Shown: in pieces, positions 10,417-18,710 of the stretch
Numbering within the stretch: the stretch's first letter is position 1
Layout of the letters: each line of letters opens with the position of its first letter
Source of the DNA: a virus
Virus record (IMG/VR): IMGVR_UViG_3300008111_000006
Location: 1-64,000 of that record
DNA: 64,000 nt
Reading direction: 5' to 3' (one strand)
Made by a program: the position numbers and the translations under genes
The notes under the pieces: model-generated
What the model saw: only the letters and a program-made list of their open reading frames with translations
What the model was told of the DNA's origin: nothing
Database searches by the model: none

Positions 10417-10427
10417 AAAATAAAGTT

Positions 10428-10616
10428 ATGGAAGATAATAAAAATAAAAAATCTACAGAAAACTTAGGGAAAAAATTAGATGATTTTTTAACTAATAAAA
10501 AAACACAATCTAAAGAGTGTGTAGGTGATGAATGTCTGATTAATGACGGAAAAGAAATTGTTGAAAGAGTAAATAAAGTTTACAAAACTAATGATGGTAG
10601 ACAACTTTTAATGTAA
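10428..10616 (+). CDS. Small charged hypothetical protein
   Basis: 62 residues, highly charged (Lys/Glu/Asp/Asn), with one Cys pair (KECVGDECL). It is not recognised. The start is supported by the AAAATAAAGTTATGG context seen before other genes here, and by the ATATTTATTAATA element upstream. It ends 7 bases before the acidic protein at 10624, so the two are probably co-transcribed and end at the terminator at 11397. Confidence 0.6.
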   Translation: MEDNKNKKSTENLGKKLDDFLTNKKTQSKECVGDECLINDGKEIVERVNKVYKTNDGRQLLM

Positions 10617-10623
10617 TATATAT

Positions 10624-11376
10624 ATGAACAATAAAAAAAAATTTATTTTAGAGGATTTAAAAAGATATAAACAACTTTTGGAATACACTTTTTATGTTCC
10701 AGAAGAAAAAGAAGATGATTTAGATGGTGATTTACTATTAGATGATTCTTTTTTAACGGAACAAGATCCTGCAGGTGACGATCCTTTTATGGATGTTGCC
10801 GATCCTGAAGCTGGTGATACAGAAAAAGAAGAACCTGCTGGACAAGCACCTGCTGGAGATACAGAAAAAGAAGAACCTGAGGGACAAGCACCTGCTGGTG
10901 ATGAACCTGTTGAAGATGAAGAACCAGAAATAGAAGATGAATTTGCCGATACTGAAGGTGTAGGGGACACTTCCGAAGATGAGGATACTGTTGAAGTTGA
11001 TGTAACTGATTTGGTTGATAATACTGAAGAAACTAAAAAATCGGTTTCAGATGTTAGCGATAAAATGGAAGAATTACTTTCTAAATTATCAGAATTGGAA
11101 AATCAAATATCTGGTATGGATGAAGTCATTAGTAAAATTGATTCGTTAGAAAAAGAAATAGAAAAAAGAAACCCAACACCTGTTGAAAAATTAGAAATGA
11201 GATCGATGCAAGATTTTAACTTCCCATATAGTGTTAAGTTAAAAGATTTTTGGTCAGATAAAGAAGGTTATGAAGCAACTAATGATTCAGAAGAAGAATT
11301 TATTTTAAGACAAAGTGATGTTGAGAATTTTGACAGAAATGAAATAAAAGCCTCTTTTGATTACCCTAAAAAATAA
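10624..11376 (+). CDS. Acidic repeat/coiled-coil protein with possible capsid-targeting N-terminus
   Basis: 250 residues. The N-terminus (MNNKKKFILEDLKRYKQLLE) is a short basic amphipathic helix ending in LLE, like several other proteins here. Residues about 25-125 are extremely acidic and contain two 14-residue repeats (GDTEKEEPAGQAPA type). Residues about 125-185 form a coiled coil (EELLSKLSELENQISGMD), and a folded C-terminal patch follows (NFPYSVKLKDFWSDKEG). The layout of basic helix, acidic linker and coiled coil is reminiscent of internal head or scaffold-core proteins of T4-like phages, but that is inference. A strong terminator follows 20 bases after the stop. Confidence 0.65.
   Translation: MNNKKKFILEDLKRYKQLLEYTFYVPEEKEDDLDGDLLLDDSFLTEQDPAGDDPFMDVADPEAGDTEKEEPAGQAPAGDTEKEEPEGQAPAGDEPVEDEEPEIEDEFADTEGVGDTSEDEDTVEVDVTDLVDNTEETKKSVSDVSDKMEELLSKLSELENQISGMDEVISKIDSLEKEIEKRNPTPVEKLEMRSMQDFNFPYSVKLKDFWSDKEGYEATNDSEEEFILRQSDVENFDRNEIKASFDYPKK
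10811..10894 (+). repeat. Two tandem 42-base units
   Basis: Two in-frame 42-base units (10811-10852 and 10853-10894), nearly identical, begin CTGGTGAT/CTGGAGAT and encode 14 residues each within the acidic region of the 10624 protein. A third partial copy begins at 10895. They explain the Pro/Ala/Glu-rich low complexity there. Confidence 0.8.
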
Positions 11377-11396
11377 AAAAATATCTGTTTTAAAAG

Positions 11397-11426
11397 AACC
11401 TCACTAACAAAGTGGGGTTTTTTTTT
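11397..11426 (+). terminator. Rho-independent terminator
   Basis: AACCTCAC (11397-11404) pairs with GTGGGGTT (11412-11419) with one T-G wobble around a 7-base loop, followed by a run of T to 11426. It closes the 9403-11376 gene group. Confidence 0.85.
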
Positions 11427-11436
11427 CTAAAATAAT

Positions 11437-11467
11437 TTGACTTTAGTACAATTTATTCGTAATATTG
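11437..11467 (+). promoter_or_regulatory. Probable host-type promoter of the replication operon
   Basis: TTGAC at 11437 is followed, 20 bases after its TTG, by TAATATTG (11460-11467), one mismatch from TAnnTTTG. It lies directly after a terminator and 29 bases before the ATG of the ssDNA-binding protein gene, in a 120-base gap, which is where a new promoter is expected. Confidence 0.5.
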
Positions 11468-11496
11468 TCTATTATTAATCATTAAAAAAAATAAAA

Positions 11497-12408
11497 ATGA
11501 GTAAAACTTTAGATGCAATTTTATCCCAGTATGAAAAAAATACTGAAGATAAGAAAACTACTACTAAGTTGTCTAATGAAGACAGACTGAAAAAGTATTT
11601 TAGTGAAAAGTTACCTAAAGGTGTAAAATCACAAACTAAAAGATTTAGGATTTTACCTAAAAAAGATGGGACTTCCCCATTTACTGAGGTATACTATCAC
11701 GAAAAACTTGTTAATGGTAAGTGGGATAAAATTTATTGTAACCATTTAAATGATGGGGATCATTGTCCTTTATGTGAGGCAAAGGATGCACTTTATGAAG
11801 ATGGTTCTGAGAGAGCTAAAAAATTGGCAAAAGAATTTATTGCTAGAAAATTCTATGTTGTTAAAGGTATTGACAGAGACAACGAAGAAGATGGTGTTAA
11901 ATTTTGGAGATTTAAACATAAATATACTGGTGACGGTATTATGGATAAAATCATTCCATTATTTAAATTAAAAGGTGACATTAGTGATCCTAGAGAAGGT
12001 AGAGATATTATTATCACTACAGGTAAAAACGATAAAGGACATAGTGTGGTTAATTCTATTATGGCTGATGATGCTACTATCTTAACAAAAGATAAGGAAA
12101 AGGCAAATGAGTGGTTTAATAACGAAGAAACACACAAAGATGTTTACTCTAAAAAATCTCAAGAGTATTTGGATATTGTAGCAACAAATAAGACACCTAT
12201 TTGGGATTCTGAACAAAAGAAATTTGTTGCTGAAGAAGACAAAGAAGAAAAAGAAACTGCATCATTGAGTGAAGAAATCAATATGATGAAATCTGAAACA
12301 TTAAAACCAAAAGAATTAAATATTACTGATAATTCTGATGACGATGATGACGATGACACAACTTCATTCAGTTTAGAAAGTGATGATGACGATGAATTAC
12401 CATTTTAA
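11497..12408 (+). CDS. gp32-like single-stranded DNA-binding protein with SSB-like C-terminal tip
   Basis: 303 residues, the usual gp32 size. It coats single-stranded DNA during replication and recombination. A zinc site is visible as H68, C81, C90, C93, with spacings (13, 9, 3) close to those of T4 gp32 (H64, C77, C87, C90). Around it are the aromatic and basic residues of an OB-fold core (KFWRFKHKY). The N-terminus is basic and could serve cooperativity as in gp32. The C-terminus is a long acidic tail ending DDDDELPF. That ending closely matches the DDDIPF tip by which bacterial SSB binds partner proteins and is unlike T4 gp32. It is the first gene of the replication operon (next gene 9 bases on), behind its own promoter. 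Confidence 0.9.
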   Translation: MSKTLDAILSQYEKNTEDKKTTTKLSNEDRLKKYFSEKLPKGVKSQTKRFRILPKKDGTSPFTEVYYHEKLVNGKWDKIYCNHLNDGDHCPLCEAKDALYEDGSERAKKLAKEFIARKFYVVKGIDRDNEEDGVKFWRFKHKYTGDGIMDKIIPLFKLKGDISDPREGRDIIITTGKNDKGHSVVNSIMADDATILTKDKEKANEWFNNEETHKDVYSKKSQEYLDIVATNKTPIWDSEQKKFVAEEDKEEKETASLSEEINMMKSETLKPKELNITDNSDDDDDDDTTSFSLESDDDDELPF

Positions 12409-12417
12409 TTTATAGTT

Positions 12418-13467
12418 ATGGCTAAGACACCATTAAAGAAAAAGGCATCTGATTTTTCGTCAATAAGAAAAAAGTTCTCTTCTAGTGATAAGTATAAAGA
12501 ACAAAAATACTTTGATCTAGGAGAAGCTTTCCAAAAATCTACAGGATTACCAGGTCCTGCTATGGGTCAGATTAACATGCTTTTAGGTCACTCGGATACT
12601 GGTAAAACAACTGCATTAATTAAAACTGCGGTAGATGCTCAGAAAAAAAATATATTACCTGTTTTTATTATTACTGAACAAAAATTTAGTTTTGAACACG
12701 CTAAACAAATGGGTTTAGAAACTGAATATATTGAAGAAGTAGATGAAAAAACTGGTGAGGTTAGTGCATATTGGGATGGTTTTTTACTTTATAGATTAGG
12801 GTTTGATTATATTGAACAAGCGTTTGATTATGTAACAGAAGTATTAGACGCTCAAAAAAGTGGTGAAATTCCATACGACATAGTATTCTTATGGGACTCA
12901 ATCGGTACAATACCTTGTCAAATGAGTTTTGAGGGTAAAGGTGGTAATCAACATACTGCGAGAGTTATTTCAGAAAAATGGGGTATGGGGTTGGCTCAAA
13001 GAATTACATCTTCGAGAAAAGAAAGTTTCCCATATACTAATACTATGATTTTTGTAAACCAACCTTGGGTAGCGTTGCCAGACAATCCATTTGGACAACC
13101 TACTATACAACCTAAAGGTGGTAACTCAATTTACCTATCTTGTGCCTTAGTATTCTTATTCGGTAATCAAAAGAGTTCTGGTGTGTCTAAACTTTCTGCA
13201 ACGAATAAAGGTAGAAAAGTTAACTTTGCAATTAGAACTAAGGTTGGTATCCATAAAAACCATATGAATGGTTTAGGTTATGCTGATAATAAGATATTGG
13301 CAACTACACACGGATTCATCGAAGATGATAAGAAGGCAATTGATGATTATAAATCCGATAACAAAGATTATTGGGCAGAAGTGTTCGATACTGTTGGGGA
13401 TGAAGAATCATTTGATGTTGTAGAGGAGAATTTTATTGAATCTCCTGTTGATTATTCAGATGATTGA
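12418..13467 (+). CDS. uvsX: UvsX/RecA-like recombinase
   Basis: 349 residues. This ATPase forms filaments on single-stranded DNA and performs strand exchange for recombination-dependent replication. The Walker A motif is GHSDTGKT (residues 57-64), preceded by GPAMGQINMLL; the Walker B strand is YDIVFLWDSIG. A Gln/Gly-rich segment near residues 215-240 (FVNQPWVAL, PKGGNSIYLS) corresponds to the L2 DNA-binding loop region of RecA-family proteins. The N-terminal ~30 residues are Lys/Ser-rich and the C-terminus is acidic, as in UvsX and RecA. It lies 9 bases after the ssDNA-binding protein gene, matching the functional partnership of gp32 and UvsX in T4. The longer bacterial RecA C-terminal domain is absent. 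Confidence 0.9.
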   Translation: MAKTPLKKKASDFSSIRKKFSSSDKYKEQKYFDLGEAFQKSTGLPGPAMGQINMLLGHSDTGKTTALIKTAVDAQKKNILPVFIITEQKFSFEHAKQMGLETEYIEEVDEKTGEVSAYWDGFLLYRLGFDYIEQAFDYVTEVLDAQKSGEIPYDIVFLWDSIGTIPCQMSFEGKGGNQHTARVISEKWGMGLAQRITSSRKESFPYTNTMIFVNQPWVALPDNPFGQPTIQPKGGNSIYLSCALVFLFGNQKSSGVSKLSATNKGRKVNFAIRTKVGIHKNHMNGLGYADNKILATTHGFIEDDKKAIDDYKSDNKDYWAEVFDTVGDEESFDVVEENFIESPVDYSDD

Positions 13468-13473
13468 TTGTTT

Positions 13474-13491
13474 AACCATTAAATAATGGTT
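13474..13491 (+). promoter_or_regulatory. Hairpin just before the exonuclease GTG start
   Basis: AACCATT and AATGGTT form a perfect 7-bp stem around AAAT, ending 2 bases before the GTG at 13494. There is only a short T run and the next gene starts at once, so it is more likely to limit translation initiation than to end transcription. Confidence 0.45.
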
Positions 13492-13493
13492 TT

Positions 13494-14537
13494 GTGAAAA
13501 TACCAAATAGAAAAACTAAAACATTTCAAAAAACACTTATTGTTGATGGAGACTCTCTGATTAAAACCGCCTATCATGGGGCTAAAGATCTTTACTACAA
13601 AGATACTCATATAGGCGGAATTTTTCAGTTCCTAACAATGGTTAGGAAACTTATAAATGAGTATAAGTTTGACAAAGTATATGTGTTTTGGGATGGACAA
13701 TTTAGTGGTAGGTTAAGGTATGAAATTTATGAAGATTATAAATCTAACAGAGACAAAGATTTTTATAACGATCAACCACCTTCAGAAATTGAATTGTATC
13801 TACAAAAAGAAAGAGTTAAATTTTATTGTGAAGAATTGTTTATAAGACAATATAGTGATGATATTATTGAGGCGGATGATTTAATTGGTTATTACGTAAA
13901 GAACATTTCAGAGGACGAAAAAGTTGTGATAATGACTAATGATAGAGATATGTGTCAATTAATCAATGAGAGAGTCGGAATTTATGTTATAAACTTAAAA
14001 AAGATAATCACTAAAGATAATTATTTGGACCACTTTAATCATCATTATAGTAATCTAAAATTAATCAAAATTATATCTGGTGACGTTAGTGATAATATAA
14101 AAGGTATCACAGGTGTAAGTGAAAAAACTTTATTGAAATTTTTTCCCGAAATTAAAGAAAAAACTTTGACATTGGAATATATTTTTAGTAAAATTAAAGA
14201 TATACAAAAGGATAGAAAAAGTAATTTAAAATCGTTGGATAATATCATTAATAAAGTAACAAAGGGTAAACAAAAAGAAAAAATATTCGAAGTTAATGAA
14301 AAACTAATCGATTTAAGCAACCCTATTATTACAGAAAATATAAAATCAGATTTAGATTATTTAATGTCTACGACAATTGATCCTGAAGGTAGAGAAATTA
14401 AAAATGTAATTAAAATGATGATGGAAGATGGTTTAATGATGGCAATACCAGGAGGACAAGATGGGTATTTAAATTTTTTACAACCATTCCTTTCATTAAT
14501 TAAAAAAGAAAAAAAATTTTATAACAGTTTAAAATGA
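13494..14537 (+). CDS. rnh: 5'-3' exonuclease / flap endonuclease (T4 RNase H type)
   Basis: 347 residues. It removes RNA primers and trims 5' flaps during lagging-strand synthesis. The PIN-like/FEN core is clear: LIVDGDSLI (first metal Asp), VFWDGQFSGRLRYEIYEDYK with the basic arch residues, EADDLIGYY (acidic metal cluster), TNDRDMCQL (further Asp pair), and ISGDVSDNIKGITGVSEKT, the helix-hairpin-helix DNA-binding motif. The start is GTG: the only nearby ATG (13485) runs into a stop after two codons. A hairpin ends 2 bases upstream. The stop overlaps the next start (ATGA). T4 rnh is the functional counterpart; sequence similarity to the pol I 5' nuclease family is the safer statement. Confidence 0.85.
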   Translation: MKIPNRKTKTFQKTLIVDGDSLIKTAYHGAKDLYYKDTHIGGIFQFLTMVRKLINEYKFDKVYVFWDGQFSGRLRYEIYEDYKSNRDKDFYNDQPPSEIELYLQKERVKFYCEELFIRQYSDDIIEADDLIGYYVKNISEDEKVVIMTNDRDMCQLINERVGIYVINLKKIITKDNYLDHFNHHYSNLKLIKIISGDVSDNIKGITGVSEKTLLKFFPEIKEKTLTLEYIFSKIKDIQKDRKSNLKSLDNIINKVTKGKQKEKIFEVNEKLIDLSNPIITENIKSDLDYLMSTTIDPEGREIKNVIKMMMEDGLMMAIPGGQDGYLNFLQPFLSLIKKEKKFYNSLK

Positions 14538-15031
14538 GTACAAATATGAAAAAGAGTTATCAAAGTTACCCGTATGAATTCTTATTTATGATTAACGGTA
14601 ATCCTATTGTTGGAAGAAATTTCCCAATAAAAAATTTTAATAGAGATAGTTTAAATTCTTTAGATTTAAAATATGTTATAGACGATGTAGTAGATGTAAT
14701 TAAACTACACTTTAAGAACAATACTTATGAATATCTTTATAAATATTATAGTTATTTTGCAGAAAATATTAATAATGAAGAATATGAAACAAAGGATATC
14801 TATGAAAATGAAGATTTCTTCACATTCCAAATTAAAGTTAATGGAAAAGTAGTTATTGAGAAAATTTTCACTGGAAATGACTTCCCACCAAAGGTAAGAT
14901 ATGATGTGGATATAAGAAAAATTATACCTAAAATCATCGAAATCATACAATATGGATTGAGTGAAAAAAATTATATAAAAAATTATGGCGATTATGATTT
15001 AAACAAGATATTTATTAATAACCAAATCTAA
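14534..15031 (+). CDS. Hypothetical protein in the replication operon
   Basis: 165 residues, not recognised. It overlaps the exonuclease stop by 4 bases (ATGA) and lies 7 bases before the helicase gene, so it is translated with replication proteins. It looks like a small alpha/beta protein with two halves that both contain an NGxxIVxxxF/NGKVVIEKIF strand followed by a Phe- and Asp-rich turn, hinting at an internal duplication. A role as helicase loader or replication accessory factor (the place of T4 gp59) is possible but unsupported by motifs. Confidence 0.65.
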   Translation: MSTNMKKSYQSYPYEFLFMINGNPIVGRNFPIKNFNRDSLNSLDLKYVIDDVVDVIKLHFKNNTYEYLYKYYSYFAENINNEEYETKDIYENEDFFTFQIKVNGKVVIEKIFTGNDFPPKVRYDVDIRKIIPKIIEIIQYGLSEKNYIKNYGDYDLNKIFINNQI

Positions 15032-15038
15032 AAACGTT

Positions 15039-16421
15039 ATGGCAAAAAATGAAAGTTCTAATTTAGGGTATTTAGGATATAGTTTTCAAGTAAAACTAGT
15101 TAAGCAATTAATTGAAGATCAAAAATTTTCGGAAAGTATTATCACTATAATCGATCCAAATTATTTTGATAATGAGTATATGAGGTTAGTTGTTGCTAGT
15201 GTCAAAAATTATTATGAGAAATATGAAACCATACCGTCTTATGATACCATCTTTAACCTTATTAAAACTGAAGTAAGAAGAGAAATTGCAAGAGAATCAG
15301 CAAATGAGTTAATTAAAGAAGTTAAAGATTCAGATAATAAGGATTGTTTACACACACAAGACGTTGCCATTAAGTTTTGCAAACAACAAGAGCTTAAGAA
15401 GGCTACTTTAAAAATTCAGAAGATTTTAGATACAGGAGATTTTGATAGATACGATGAGTGTGAAGAAATAGTTAAACAAGCCATAACTGTTGGTACAGAA
15501 AAAGACGATGGTATAGATGTTTTTCATAATATTAAAAATGTTTTATCAGCGGATTTTAGAAGCCCAATCCCTACAGGTTTAATTGGAATAGATAACCTAA
15601 TGGGTGGTGGACTATCAAAAGGTGAGTTAGGAGTTATTTTGGCGGCGTTTGGTGTAGGTAAAACTACATTAATCACTAGAATGGCGAATACTGCCTATAA
15701 GATGGGTAAAAATGTAGTACAAATCTTCTTTGAAGATAATGCAGAAGTAATACAAAGAAAACACTACACATGTTTTACTGAAATCCCTTTAAATGAATTA
15801 GAGGAAAGAAGTGATGAGGTAGAACAAAAGTTAACTAATTTTCAAGACTTAACAGGGAATTTAATATTGAAAAGAATGCCTAGTGATGGTACTACAATAC
15901 CACACATTAGACAATATCTAAAAAAATTAATTTCTAATGGTGTAAAACCTGATGTTATTTTCTTAGACTACATAGACTGTGTACAACCTACGAAACAATT
16001 TAAAGATGAGTTTAGTGGTGAAGGTAATGTAATGAGACAGTTTGAAACTATGTTATCTGAATTAGGTGTTGCTGGGTGGACTGCGGTACAAGGAAATAGA
16101 AGTGCGATTGGTGCTGAATTAGTGGAGGCTAATATGATGGGTGGATCCATTAAAAAAGGGCAAATTGGGCATTTCATTTTATCTGCAGCTAAAACATTAG
16201 AACAAAAAGAAGAAGGTAGGGCAACTTTAGCGATACTTAAATCTAGGTTTGGTAAAGATGGTGTTGTATTTGAGGATATTTTATTCGATAATGGTACGTT
16301 AGTTATTGATACTAGTGATAGTAGAGATGTTACTTTATTAGAACATGATAAAATATCAAAACAAAAAGATTCTAAATTTATTCAAGAAACATTAAACAAA
16401 AAAAGGGAATCATTTAATTAA
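15039..16421 (+). CDS. Replicative DnaB-family helicase (gp41-like)
   Basis: 460 residues. It is the 5'-3' hexameric helicase that unwinds the fork and pairs with the primase at 48275. The N-terminal ~150 residues are helical, as in DnaB/gp41. The RecA-like core has GLIGIDNLMGGGLSKGEL, Walker A AAFGVGKT (202-209), the H1a-type segment IFFEDNAE, and Walker B VIFLDYIDC. A later glutamine-containing segment GWTAVQGNRSA is in the H3 position, and the arginine-finger region lies near LKSRFGKDG. Length matches T4 gp41 (about 475). It ends the operon that starts with the ssDNA-binding protein; the following 99 bases hold only A/T-rich sequence with no clear promoter. Confidence 0.9.
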   Translation: MAKNESSNLGYLGYSFQVKLVKQLIEDQKFSESIITIIDPNYFDNEYMRLVVASVKNYYEKYETIPSYDTIFNLIKTEVRREIARESANELIKEVKDSDNKDCLHTQDVAIKFCKQQELKKATLKIQKILDTGDFDRYDECEEIVKQAITVGTEKDDGIDVFHNIKNVLSADFRSPIPTGLIGIDNLMGGGLSKGELGVILAAFGVGKTTLITRMANTAYKMGKNVVQIFFEDNAEVIQRKHYTCFTEIPLNELEERSDEVEQKLTNFQDLTGNLILKRMPSDGTTIPHIRQYLKKLISNGVKPDVIFLDYIDCVQPTKQFKDEFSGEGNVMRQFETMLSELGVAGWTAVQGNRSAIGAELVEANMMGGSIKKGQIGHFILSAAKTLEQKEEGRATLAILKSRFGKDGVVFEDILFDNGTLVIDTSDSRDVTLLEHDKISKQKDSKFIQETLNKKRESFN

Positions 16422-16520
16422 TGTGATTTTTTTGAAAAAAAATGAGTTATTTTATAGGTCATATAGGAATCTACACACTAATAAATAATTAATAATAAAA
16501 ATTAAAAAAAGTATTAAAAA

Positions 16521-18380
16521 ATGGAATTATCAAATAAAATTTTGTCTGACATTACGGTTTATATGAAGTATGCTAAATTCTTACCAGAAATGAATAGAAG
16601 AGAAACTTGGGAAGAATTAGTTACTAGAAACAAAGAAATGCATCAAAAAAAATACCCCAATATTAAAGATGAAATTGAAGAAGTTTATAAATTAGTTTAT
16701 GATAAAAAAATACTACCTTCAATGAGAAGTTTACAATTTGGTGGTAAACCTATTGAAATATCTCCTAATAGAGTTTATAACTGTGCATATTTACCTATCG
16801 ATCATACGGATGCCTTTTCAGAAACAATGTTTTTATTGTTAGGTGGGACAGGTGTAGGTTATTCGGTACAAAAACATCACGTAGATAAACTACCAGAAAT
16901 TAGAAAACCTAATCCTGATAGAAAAAGAAGATATTTAATAGGGGATTCAATAGAAGGATGGGCAGACGCAATTAAATTATTAGTAGAATCTTATTTTGGT
17001 GTAAAGTCATCTACTCCGATATTTGATTATTCAGACATTAGACATAAAGGGGCATTATTAGTGACATCGGGTGGTAAAGCACCAGGTCCACAACCATTAA
17101 AAGACTGTATACATAATATTAAAAAAGTATTGGACTCTAAAACTGATGGAGAAAAATTAACACCTATTGAAACACATGATATCGTATGTCATATTGCAGA
17201 TGCAGTTTTAGCGGGTGGTATTCGTAGAGCAGCATTAATTAGTTTATTTTCTGCGGATGACAATGAAATGATTTCTTGTAAAGCAGGAAACTGGTGGGAA
17301 TTAAATCCTCAGAGAGGTAGAGCAAATAATTCGGCAGTATTATTAAGACATAAAGTTACTAAAGAATTCTTTTTAGATTTATGGAAAAGAATTGAGTTGA
17401 GTGGTGCTGGTGAACCAGGAATCTACTTCTCAAATGACAAAGATTGGGGTACAAACCCTTGTTGTGAGATAGGTCTTAGACCTTATCAGTTCTGTAATTT
17501 ATGTGAAGTGAACGCATCGGACATCGAATCGCAAGAAGACTTTGAAAAAAGAGTTAGAGGTGCAGCGTTTATTGGGACATTACAGGCTGGTTATACAGAC
17601 TTCCATTATTTAAGAGATGTATGGAAAAGAACTACTGAAAAAGATGCACTTATTGGTGTAGGTATGACAGGTATTGGATCTGGAGTTGTTTTAGGTTATG
17701 ATATGAAAGCAGCTTCTGAAGCAGTTAAAGATGAAAATGAAAGAGTTGCGACATTAATCGGTATCAATTCTGCCGCTAGAACTACTACTGTTAAACCATC
17801 AGGTACCTCATCATTAGTTTTGGGTACATCATCAGGGATTCATGCTTGGCATAATGACTACTATATTAGAAGAATCAGAGTTGGTAAAAATGAAGCAATA
17901 TATACTTACTTATCTATAAACCATCCTGAATTAGTAGAAGATGAAATTTTTAGACCACACGATACTGCAGTGATATCTATCCCACAAAAATCACCAGAAG
18001 GTTCTATATTAAGATATGAATCTCCTTTTGATTTATTAGAAAGAGTTAAAAAGGTATCACAAGAATGGATTAAACCAGGACACAGAAGTGGGCAAAATAC
18101 ACATAATGTATCTGCGACAATATCTTTGAAAGAAGAAGATTGGGAATTGGCTGGTGAATGGATGTGGACGAATAGAAAATTCTATAATGGATTATCAGTT
18201 CTACCTTATAATGGAGGTACATACCAACAAGCACCTTTTGAGGATTGTAATATCGAAACATACGAAACTATGATGAAGTCTTTATCTTCAGTTGATTTAA
18301 CTAAAGTTATAGAATTACAAGATAATACTAATCTTTCAGGTGAAGTTGCTTGTGCTGGAGGAGCTTGTGAAATTATATAA
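16521..18380 (+). CDS. Adenosylcobalamin-dependent (class II) ribonucleoside-triphosphate reductase
   Basis: 619 residues. It converts ribonucleotides to deoxyribonucleotides using vitamin B12. Key residues follow the Lactobacillus leichmannii enzyme: C314-C-E316 with C325 (same spacing as C408/E410/C419) and C88 as the second redox Cys (C119 equivalent). A C-terminal shuttle pair CAGGAC lies 3 residues from the end. PSGTSSLVLGTSSG is the conserved phosphate-binding segment. It is somewhat shorter than the ~740-residue bacterial enzyme. No NrdB-like or NrdD activase gene accompanies it, consistent with class II. It stands alone between a 99-base AT-rich gap and a strong terminator, so it is probably transcribed as a single gene; no confident promoter was found in the gap. 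Confidence 0.9.
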   Translation: MELSNKILSDITVYMKYAKFLPEMNRRETWEELVTRNKEMHQKKYPNIKDEIEEVYKLVYDKKILPSMRSLQFGGKPIEISPNRVYNCAYLPIDHTDAFSETMFLLLGGTGVGYSVQKHHVDKLPEIRKPNPDRKRRYLIGDSIEGWADAIKLLVESYFGVKSSTPIFDYSDIRHKGALLVTSGGKAPGPQPLKDCIHNIKKVLDSKTDGEKLTPIETHDIVCHIADAVLAGGIRRAALISLFSADDNEMISCKAGNWWELNPQRGRANNSAVLLRHKVTKEFFLDLWKRIELSGAGEPGIYFSNDKDWGTNPCCEIGLRPYQFCNLCEVNASDIESQEDFEKRVRGAAFIGTLQAGYTDFHYLRDVWKRTTEKDALIGVGMTGIGSGVVLGYDMKAASEAVKDENERVATLIGINSAARTTTVKPSGTSSLVLGTSSGIHAWHNDYYIRRIRVGKNEAIYTYLSINHPELVEDEIFRPHDTAVISIPQKSPEGSILRYESPFDLLERVKKVSQEWIKPGHRSGQNTHNVSATISLKEEDWELAGEWMWTNRKFYNGLSVLPYNGGTYQQAPFEDCNIETYETMMKSLSSVDLTKVIELQDNTNLSGEVACAGGACEII

Positions 18381-18410
18381 GTTGTGAACGTAAAATGGGG
18401 TAACGATATA

Positions 18411-18440
18411 ACGCTAACATATCAAATTATGTTAGCGTTT
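18411..18440 (+). terminator. Rho-independent terminator after the reductase
   Basis: ACGCTAACAT (18411-18420) and ATGTTAGCGT (18429-18438) form a perfect 10-bp stem with an 8-base loop, followed by TT and A/T-rich sequence. Confidence 0.8.
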
Positions 18441-18469
18441 TATAATCAAAGAAAAAAGAATTAAAAAAA

Positions 18470-18697
18470 ATGAATGTAGGGGCATCAAAAGATTGGGTAC
18501 AACAACTATACATAAGGGAATTCGGTCCTAAACTACAACCAAATGAGTTCTATTATGATAATGATGGTAGAATAGTTATGAATGAACAATATCATAAACG
18601 AAGAGGATCTTGTTGTGGTAATGGATGTTTACATTGTCCTTATGAACCCAAACATATAAAAGGTAACACAGAAATAAGAAAATCACTACAATCGTAG
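18470..18697 (+). CDS. Small Cys-motif protein, DUF5522-like
   Basis: 75 residues. The central RGSCCGNGCLHCPY motif matches the signature I recall for the DUF5522 family (GxCCGxGCxHCPY), found in bacteria and eukaryotes; its function is unknown and metal or Fe-S binding is plausible. The gene lies between two terminators and so is probably a single-gene unit, and its last codons are inside the downstream terminator stem. A family shared with cellular organisms suggests acquisition from a host. No signal peptide or membrane segment. Confidence 0.7.
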   Translation: MNVGASKDWVQQLYIREFGPKLQPNEFYYDNDGRIVMNEQYHKRRGSCCGNGCLHCPYEPKHIKGNTEIRKSLQS

Positions 18698-18710
18698 TGA
18701 TTTTTTTTAT
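18681..18710 (+). terminator. Terminator, probably bidirectional
   Basis: AATCACTAC (18681-18689) pairs with GTAGTGATT (18694-18702) around AATC, followed by T residues to 18708. The stop codon of the plus-strand gene (18695-18697) is in the 3' arm. On the minus strand the same stem is followed by TTTTCTTATTT, so it can also end the convergent protease gene. Confidence 0.85.

Noticed and set aside
10811-10910. Short tandem repeats as a CRISPR-like array
   Set aside because: The 42-base units are directly adjacent, without spacers, and in frame within an acidic protein.
13474-13493. Hairpin as a transcription terminator
   Set aside because: The T run after the stem is short and broken, and the next gene starts 2 bases later within the same replication operon.
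16422-16520. Promoter for the ribonucleotide reductase gene
   Set aside because: A TTG at 16432 has no TAnnTTTG at 18-20 bases; the gap is AT-rich but no site could be supported.
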